Shown in pieces: positions 6,129-10,165 of a stretch of 10,165 bases of DNA (positions are counted from its first letter, which is position 1; each line of letters starts with the position of its first letter). The position numbers and the translations under genes were made by a program. This stretch comes from an uncultured Collinsella sp. (GTDB taxonomy: Bacteria; Actinomycetota; Coriobacteriia; Coriobacteriales; Coriobacteriaceae), in NCBI GenBank assembly GCA_902475865.1, contig CABSBK010000017.1:1-10165 (forward strand). Reading direction: 5' to 3'. The notes under the pieces are model-generated. The model ran no database searches. It saw only the letters and a program-made list of their open reading frames with translations, and had not been told where the DNA came from.

Positions 6129-6160
6129 GTTACTTGCAGAGCCCCGTGAATCTCTGTAAC
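6129..6160 (+). promoter_or_regulatory. 5'-end hairpin in the rplM leader
   Basis: GTTAC (6129-6133) pairs with GTAAC (6156-6160), and AGAG (6138-6141) pairs with CTCT (6152-6155). The left strand has a four-base bulge (TTGC) and the loop is ten bases. The stem begins at the predicted transcription start. L13 leader RNAs are known in some other bacterial groups. Whether this one binds L13 or another ligand is inference; it could also simply protect the 5' end. Confidence 0.4.
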
Positions 6161-6188
6161 AACACGTACTGTACATGGAGGAGTCTAA

Positions 6189-6632
6189 GTGATTTCGAAA
6201 TCGACTCACTACGCCAAGCAGGGCGAGGTCCAGCGCAACTGGGTTCTCGTCGACGCCGATGGTGCTGTCCTGGGCCGTCTTGCCACCCAGATCGCAATGA
6301 TCCTGCGCGGTAAGAACAAGCCCCAGTTCACGCCCAACAGCGACTGCGGCGACTTCGTTGTCGTCATCAACGCCGATAAGGTCCAGCTTACCGGTAACAA
6401 GGCCGACACGAAGACCTATTATCGCCACAGCGGCTACAACGGCGGCCTCAAGGCTGAGAGCTTCCGCCAGGCTATGGAGAAGCACCCGGAGAAGGTCATC
6501 GAGCGCGCCGTTCGCGGCATGCTGCCCAAGACCACCCTCGGCCGTGCCCAGATGACCAAGCTTAAGGTCTACGCTGGTGCCGAGCATCCGCACGCTGCCC
6601 AGAACCCCACGAAGATTGAGCTGGAGGCTTAA
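6189..6632 (+). CDS. rplM: 50S ribosomal protein L13
   Basis: A 147-residue protein of the large ribosomal subunit, an early assembly factor that binds 23S rRNA. The start is GTG 6189, with GGAGGAG (6177-6183) in front at the right distance; no better start exists. The family signature is clear: [17 protein letters not shown] near the N-terminus, then [17 protein letters not shown] and [15 protein letters not shown], the [10 protein letters not shown] loop, and the [10 protein letters not shown] segment with a short [15 protein letters not shown] tail. Length is standard. rpsI follows after two bases, the conserved L13-S9 operon, under the promoter at 6095-6122. Confidence 0.97.
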   Translation: MISKSTHYAKQGEVQRNWVLVDADGAVLGRLATQIAMILRGKNKPQFTPNSDCGDFVVVINADKVQLTGNKADTKTYYRHSGYNGGLKAESFRQAMEKHPEKVIERAVRGMLPKTTLGRAQMTKLKVYAGAEHPHAAQNPTKIELEA

Positions 6633-6634
6633 AG

Positions 6635-7030
<396 letters not shown>

Positions 7031-7060
7031 GGTTTTATCTCCTTACGGGATACAATGTAC

Positions 7061-7103
7061 AAGCGGGGCCTGCCGATTGCTCGGCGGGTCCCGTTTTCTT
7101 TTT
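7061..7103 (+). terminator. Rho-independent terminator of the rplM-rpsI operon
   Basis: CGGGGCCTGCCGA (7064-7076) pairs with TCGGCGGGTCCCG (7081-7093), 13 bp with two G-T wobbles and a four-base loop, followed by TTTTCTTTTT. TACAAT at 7051-7056 just upstream looks like a -10 box but lacks a -35, so I do not call a promoter there. Confidence 0.9.
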
Positions 7104-7152
7104 CGACTAGGGTGGGCGACTACGTTTTGCCCACTTGGGAAGGAGCGATCCT

Positions 7153-8490
7153 ATGCCCCAGAACATCTTCGGTACCGACGGCGTCCGTGGCGTCGCCAAC
7201 GCCGACCTCTCGTGCGACCTCGCGTTTCGCCTTGGCCGTGCGGCGACCAAGTTCCTTGGTCCGGACATTTGCATCGGCCGTGACACGCGTCTTTCGGGCA
7301 CCATGCTCGAGAGCGCTCTGACCGCCGGCATTATGGCCGAGGGCGGCCGCCCGCACTGCTGCGGCGTTATCCCTACGCCGGCCGTGGCGCTGCTCACCGT
7401 CCAAAACGAGCTCGACGGCGGCATCGTCATCTCCGCTTCGCACAATCCGCCGGAGTTCAACGGCATCAAGTTCTTTAGCCGCAAGGGCATGAAGCTTCCC
7501 GATGCTGTCGAGGAAGAGATCAGCGCTTGGGTCATGTCCGAAGAGGCCATGGCTGCCGATACGCTGCCGACCGGTGCCGGCGTGGGTCACATCATCAAGA
7601 TGAAGGATGCCCGTAAGGCATATGTCGATCATGCCATCGATACGCTTGATGGCCTGAGGCTCGATGGCCTGGTCGTTGCCGTCGACTGCGGCCACGGCGC
7701 TTCGTGCCAGACCACGCCTGCCGCGCTGCAGCGCCTGGGCGCCACGGTCCATGCCATCAACACCGATTACTGCGGCACCGACATTAACGTCGAGTGCGGC
7801 TCCACTCACCTTGAGCCCCTGCGCGAGCTCGTGCTGCGCACTCACGCCGACATCGGCCTGGCTCACGATGGCGACGCCGACCGCGTGCTGTTCGTGGACA
7901 GTGAGGGCAACGAGATCGATGGCGACTACATTCTTGCCATCTGTGGCTCCGACCTTGCTGCTCGCGGTAAGCTCGCCAACTCCGAGATCGTCTCGACCGT
8001 TATGTGCAACCTCGGTTTCTCCATCGCCATGAAGGAGCAGGGCTTTGAGATGGTTCAGACCGCCGTGGGCGACCGCTATGTTCTTGAGCGCATGCTCGAG
8101 GACGGTGCTGTCATCGGCGGCGAGCAGTCCGGCCACATCATCTTCCTGGAGCACAACACCACCGGCGACGGCTTGGTGACGGCCCTGCAGCTTCTGGCCG
8201 TGCTCAAGCGCACCGGCCGCACGCTCACCGACCTTGCCGGCATCATGAAGAAGTACCCGCAGGTGCTCGTCAACGTGCATTCGGACAACAAGGCCGGCCT
8301 GGACGATTGCCAGCCCATCTGGGACGCCGTCGCTGCCGCCGAGAAGGAGCTCAACGGTCGCGGCCGCGTCTTGGTGCGCCCGAGCGGTACCGAGCCGCTG
8401 GTTCGCGTTATGGCCGAGGCCGAGACGCACGAGCTGACCCAGCGCGTTGTCGACGACATCGTCGAGGTTGTCAAGCGCGAACTTCCCTAA
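7153..8490 (+). CDS. glmM: Phosphoglucosamine mutase
   Basis: A 445-residue cytoplasmic enzyme that converts glucosamine-6-phosphate to glucosamine-1-phosphate, the step that commits hexosamine to UDP-GlcNAc, peptidoglycan and related glycans. All four active-site loops of the alpha-D-phosphohexomutase family are intact. The phosphoserine loop is ISASHNP (catalytic S96). The metal loop is DGDAD (239-243), the sugar-binding loop GEQSGH (323-328), and the phosphate-binding loop RPSGTEP (409-415). The N-terminal FGTDGVRG motif is typical of GlmM. ATG 7153 has GGAAGGAG (7137-7144) at eight bases; the in-frame TTG at 7135 has none. A small GTGGGC/GCCCAC hairpin (7112-7117, 7129-7134) ends just before the ribosome binding site. 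The promoter is not obvious. Confidence 0.97.
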   Translation: MPQNIFGTDGVRGVANADLSCDLAFRLGRAATKFLGPDICIGRDTRLSGTMLESALTAGIMAEGGRPHCCGVIPTPAVALLTVQNELDGGIVISASHNPPEFNGIKFFSRKGMKLPDAVEEEISAWVMSEEAMAADTLPTGAGVGHIIKMKDARKAYVDHAIDTLDGLRLDGLVVAVDCGHGASCQTTPAALQRLGATVHAINTDYCGTDINVECGSTHLEPLRELVLRTHADIGLAHDGDADRVLFVDSEGNEIDGDYILAICGSDLAARGKLANSEIVSTVMCNLGFSIAMKEQGFEMVQTAVGDRYVLERMLEDGAVIGGEQSGHIIFLEHNTTGDGLVTALQLLAVLKRTGRTLTDLAGIMKKYPQVLVNVHSDNKAGLDDCQPIWDAVAAAEKELNGRGRVLVRPSGTEPLVRVMAEAETHELTQRVVDDIVEVVKRELP

Positions 8491-8561
8491 TGGTCAATAT
8501 CGGGTGCCAAGTGGTAAACTGTTAAGGCTATTTTGATTGATTGGTATGTCCGAGGGGGAGC

Positions 8562-9059
8562 ATGTTCACTAAAGTCCTAAGGTCTTTTGGTATGCGTGGT
8601 CGAGTCCTTACGCTGGATGCTCCCATCTCGGGCGACGTCATTCCGCTCTCCGAGGTAAACGATCAGACGTTTGCCACCGGCCTTTTGGGCCAGGGCGTGG
8701 CGATTCAGCCTACCGGCACGCGCGTGATTGCGCCGGCAGACGCCAAGGTCGAGGCCATTTTCCCCACGGGACACGCCGTTGCGCTCAACACGGTCGATGG
8801 CCTGGACGTGCTCATCCATGTTGGTTTGGACACTGTTCAGCTCGAGGGCAAGCACTTTACCGTGCATGCGCAAGTGGGTGACATCGTCCATAAGGGCGAT
8901 GTACTCATCGAGTTCGATCGCGAGGCAATTGCTGCCGAGGGCTACGATGTGACGGTTCCCATCTTGGTGTGCAACTCCGTTGAGTTCTCGAGTATCAAGG
9001 GCTCCGTCGGGGAGCATGTTGAGGAGATGGACCAGCTCATCGTCGCGCGTGAGCGCTAG
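8562..9059 (+). CDS. crr: PTS glucose-type EIIA component (stand-alone)
   Basis: A 165-residue soluble phosphocarrier of the sugar phosphotransferase system, taking phosphate from HPr and passing it to an EIIB domain. The two histidines of the active site are present and correctly spaced by 15: H71 in TGHAVAL and H86 in VLIHVGLDTVQL. By homology with E. coli EIIA-Glc, H86 is the phosphorylated one. No EIIB or EIIC domain is fused, so it must serve permeases encoded elsewhere. ATG 8562 follows a purine-rich GAGGGGGAG (8552-8560). Its place between glmM and nagB suggests a glucose or N-acetylglucosamine permease as partner, but this is inference. EIIA-Glc proteins can also regulate other enzymes. 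The promoter is unclear; TAAACT near 8513 is a possible -10. Confidence 0.9.
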   Translation: MFTKVLRSFGMRGRVLTLDAPISGDVIPLSEVNDQTFATGLLGQGVAIQPTGTRVIAPADAKVEAIFPTGHAVALNTVDGLDVLIHVGLDTVQLEGKHFTVHAQVGDIVHKGDVLIEFDREAIAAEGYDVTVPILVCNSVEFSSIKGSVGEHVEEMDQLIVARER

Positions 9060-9099
9060 TCGCTCCGCTTGGCCTTTAGCCTACAATTCAATCACGTTT

Positions 9100-9133
9100 A
9101 CGGAGGGCGCCCTTGAAAGAGGGCGCCCTCCGT
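9100..9133 (+). repeat. 14-bp perfect hairpin between EIIA and nagB
   Basis: ACGGAGGGCGCCCT (9100-9113) pairs perfectly with AGGGCGCCCTCCGT (9120-9133) around a six-base loop. No T-run follows on either strand, so it is not a standard intrinsic terminator. It may stabilise the 3' end of the EIIA mRNA, terminate with another factor, or belong to the nagB leader. TACAAT at 9082-9087 in front could be a -10 box placing the hairpin near an mRNA 5' end. Confidence 0.7.
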
Positions 9134-9331
9134 GGCAAGATGGGGATTGTCCGAAGCTAAAAGGCTTTGGGTCACCGTGGACGGGCAGGGGCCTCGACGC
9201 GGTTAGACACGAGACACATATATTACGCGACCTCGCCCTGGTGGCCGAACACGTTGGTTGCGGCCGACGCGGGCCGCGTGCAAGTGCTTGTAAGGGGAGC
9301 CTTGCCTCTCTTGTACGAGAAAGGACGCGTA
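9134..9331 (+). promoter_or_regulatory. Long nagB upstream region with further hairpins
   Basis: About 200 bases without a gene. TATATT at 9219-9224 is the best -10 candidate, without a good -35. GCGGCC (9260-9265) pairs with GGCCGC (9272-9277). AGGGGAG (about 9293-9299) can pair with CTCTCTT (about 9306-9312) just before the ribosome binding site at 9321-9325. This layout could support regulation of nagB by RNA structure, but no known riboswitch or ribozyme class is recognisable. Confidence 0.35.
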
Positions 9332-10060
9332 ATGAAAATCATTAAAGCTAAAGACTACGAGGATATGAGCCGCAAGGCCGCTAATATCATCTCGGCCCAG
9401 GTTATCCTCAAGCCCGATTGCGTGTTGGGTCTTGCCACCGGCTCCACCCCGATTGGCGCTTACAAACAGCTCGCTGCTTGGTACGAGAAGGGCGACATTG
9501 ACTTCGCCGAGGTCAGCACCTATAACCTGGACGAGTATCGTGGTCTTTCGCACGACGATCCCCAGAGCTATCACTACTTTATGCGCGAGAACTTCTTCGA
9601 TCACATCAATATCGATCTGAACAACACGCACGTGCCCGATGGCTCCAACCCCGATGCCGCCGCTGCCTGCTCCGAGTACGACAAGATCGTCGCTGCCGCC
9701 GGTTACCCGGATCTGCAGCTGCTCGGCATTGGCAACAACGGTCACATCGGCTTTAACGAGCCCGATGACCATTTCTCCAAGGGTACGCACTGCGTCGACC
9801 TGACCGAGAGCACCATTCAGGCCAACAGCCGCCTGTTCGACAGCATCGATGACGTGCCCCGTCAGGCTTACACCATGGGCACCCAGACCATCATGTATGC
9901 CCGCATGATCCTGGTTGTCGCCAACGGCGATGCCAAGGCTCAGGCCGTGCACGATATGTGCTATGGTCCGGTTACGCCCAAATGCCCGGCTTCGATCCTG
10001 CAGCTGCACACCAACTGCGTCGTCGTTGCTGACGAGGCCGCTCTTTCGCTCTGCGAGTAA
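9332..10060 (+). CDS. nagB: Glucosamine-6-phosphate deaminase
   Basis: A 242-residue enzyme that converts glucosamine-6-phosphate to fructose-6-phosphate and ammonia, sending amino sugars into glycolysis and opposing the biosynthetic use by GlmM. Recognisable parts are LATGSTPIGAYKQL (phosphate-binding), YNLDEYRGL with D67 (proton-transfer residue) and GIGNNGHIGFNEP with H138 (ring-opening residue). The length matches the short Bacillus-type form and lacks the E. coli C-terminal extension. ATG 9332 is chosen because AAGGA (9321-9325) is well placed and MKIIKAKDYEDMSR is the normal family N-terminus. The frame open upstream to 9167 is not part of the protein. A terminator follows 30 bases after the stop. 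Confidence 0.97.
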   Translation: MKIIKAKDYEDMSRKAANIISAQVILKPDCVLGLATGSTPIGAYKQLAAWYEKGDIDFAEVSTYNLDEYRGLSHDDPQSYHYFMRENFFDHINIDLNNTHVPDGSNPDAAAACSEYDKIVAAAGYPDLQLLGIGNNGHIGFNEPDDHFSKGTHCVDLTESTIQANSRLFDSIDDVPRQAYTMGTQTIMYARMILVVANGDAKAQAVHDMCYGPVTPKCPASILQLHTNCVVVADEAALSLCE

Positions 10061-10089
10061 CGCGACCAAGCGATCTTACATAGCTTCTC

Positions 10090-10119
10090 AAAAGGCCCTC
10101 GCTTTGCGGGGGCCTTTTT
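10090..10119 (+). terminator. Rho-independent terminator of nagB
   Basis: GGCCCTCGC (10094-10102) pairs with GCGGGGGCC (10106-10114), nine bp with one wobble. Flanking AAAA (10090-10093) and TTTTT (10115-10119) extend the stem and give the T-run. Confidence 0.92.
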
Positions 10120-10126
10120 AGTGGGC

Positions 10127-10142
10127 ATACGCCGTGGCGTAT
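10127..10142. promoter_or_regulatory. 16-bp dyad, possible operator
   Basis: ATACGCC (10127-10133) and GGCGTAT (10136-10142) form a perfect inverted repeat with a two-base centre. It lies just after the nagB terminator with no T-run, so a transcription-factor site for a gene beyond the window is more likely than a terminator. The factor is unknown. Confidence 0.4.
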
Positions 10143-10165
10143 ACATGACGGAAACCTTGCCGCGT

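Noticed and set aside
7120..8430. 436-codon minus-strand open frame opposite glmM
   Set aside because: Shadow of glmM, whose active-site loops are all intact on the plus strand.
9167..9331. 55-residue N-terminal extension of NagB
   Set aside because: The ribosome binding site at 9321-9325 and the canonical family N-terminus both point to ATG 9332.
9332..9350. glmS-type ribozyme or known amino-sugar riboswitch in the nagB leader
   Set aside because: The leader hairpins do not show the recognisable pseudoknotted core of glmS, and the downstream gene is nagB, not glmS.

Overview
The window looks like chromosomal DNA of a high-GC Gram-positive bacterium. The best guess is a gut Coriobacteriia member of the Collinsella type. 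This rests on the GC-rich codon use, the strong AGGAGG-type ribosome binding sites, the style of the housekeeping proteins, and a small DUF6110-like protein next to a P-type ATPase. It is a judgement from the sequence, not a database match.

Layout. Positions 1-312 are a non-coding leader with a recognisable promoter (TTGACC-17-TAAACT) and several hairpins. Positions 313-2652 hold a two-gene unit: a small membrane-anchored DUF6110-like protein and a P1B-type ATPase whose transmembrane metal motif is Tyr-Ser-Cys instead of Cys-Pro-Cys. A strong terminator closes it. Positions 2727-3661 hold a toxin-antitoxin locus: a RelB/DinJ-like antitoxin under a promoter with three GCTAGC palindromes, overlapping by 4 nt a PIN-domain toxin whose frame is cut by an in-frame TAG. 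A convergent gene of unknown function (3720-4154, minus strand) follows.

Positions 4393-4756 are the tmRNA gene ssrA, encoding a tag that ends in MALAA. It has its own terminator and then a structured GC-rich intergenic region carrying inverted and direct copies of the tmRNA T-arm sequence. A patatin-like phospholipase gene (5153-6031) comes next.

Positions 6095-7103 are the classic rplM-rpsI ribosomal operon, with a strong promoter, a hairpin at the predicted 5' end of the mRNA, and a terminator. The right end groups three genes around amino-sugar phosphates: glmM (phosphoglucosamine mutase, towards cell-wall precursors), a stand-alone glucose-type PTS EIIA protein, and nagB (glucosamine-6-phosphate deaminase, towards glycolysis). 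GlmM and NagB act on the same metabolite, glucosamine-6-phosphate, in opposite metabolic directions. nagB has a long leader containing a 14-bp perfect hairpin. The window ends with the nagB terminator and a 16-bp perfect dyad that may be an operator for the next gene.

Most of the window is ordinary core genome. The points that most deserve a second look are the Pro-less P1B ATPase with its small partner, the amber-interrupted PIN toxin with its palindromic promoter, the T-arm repeats behind ssrA, and the structured leaders of rplM and nagB. I see no CRISPR array, transposase, phage gene or clear new defence system.
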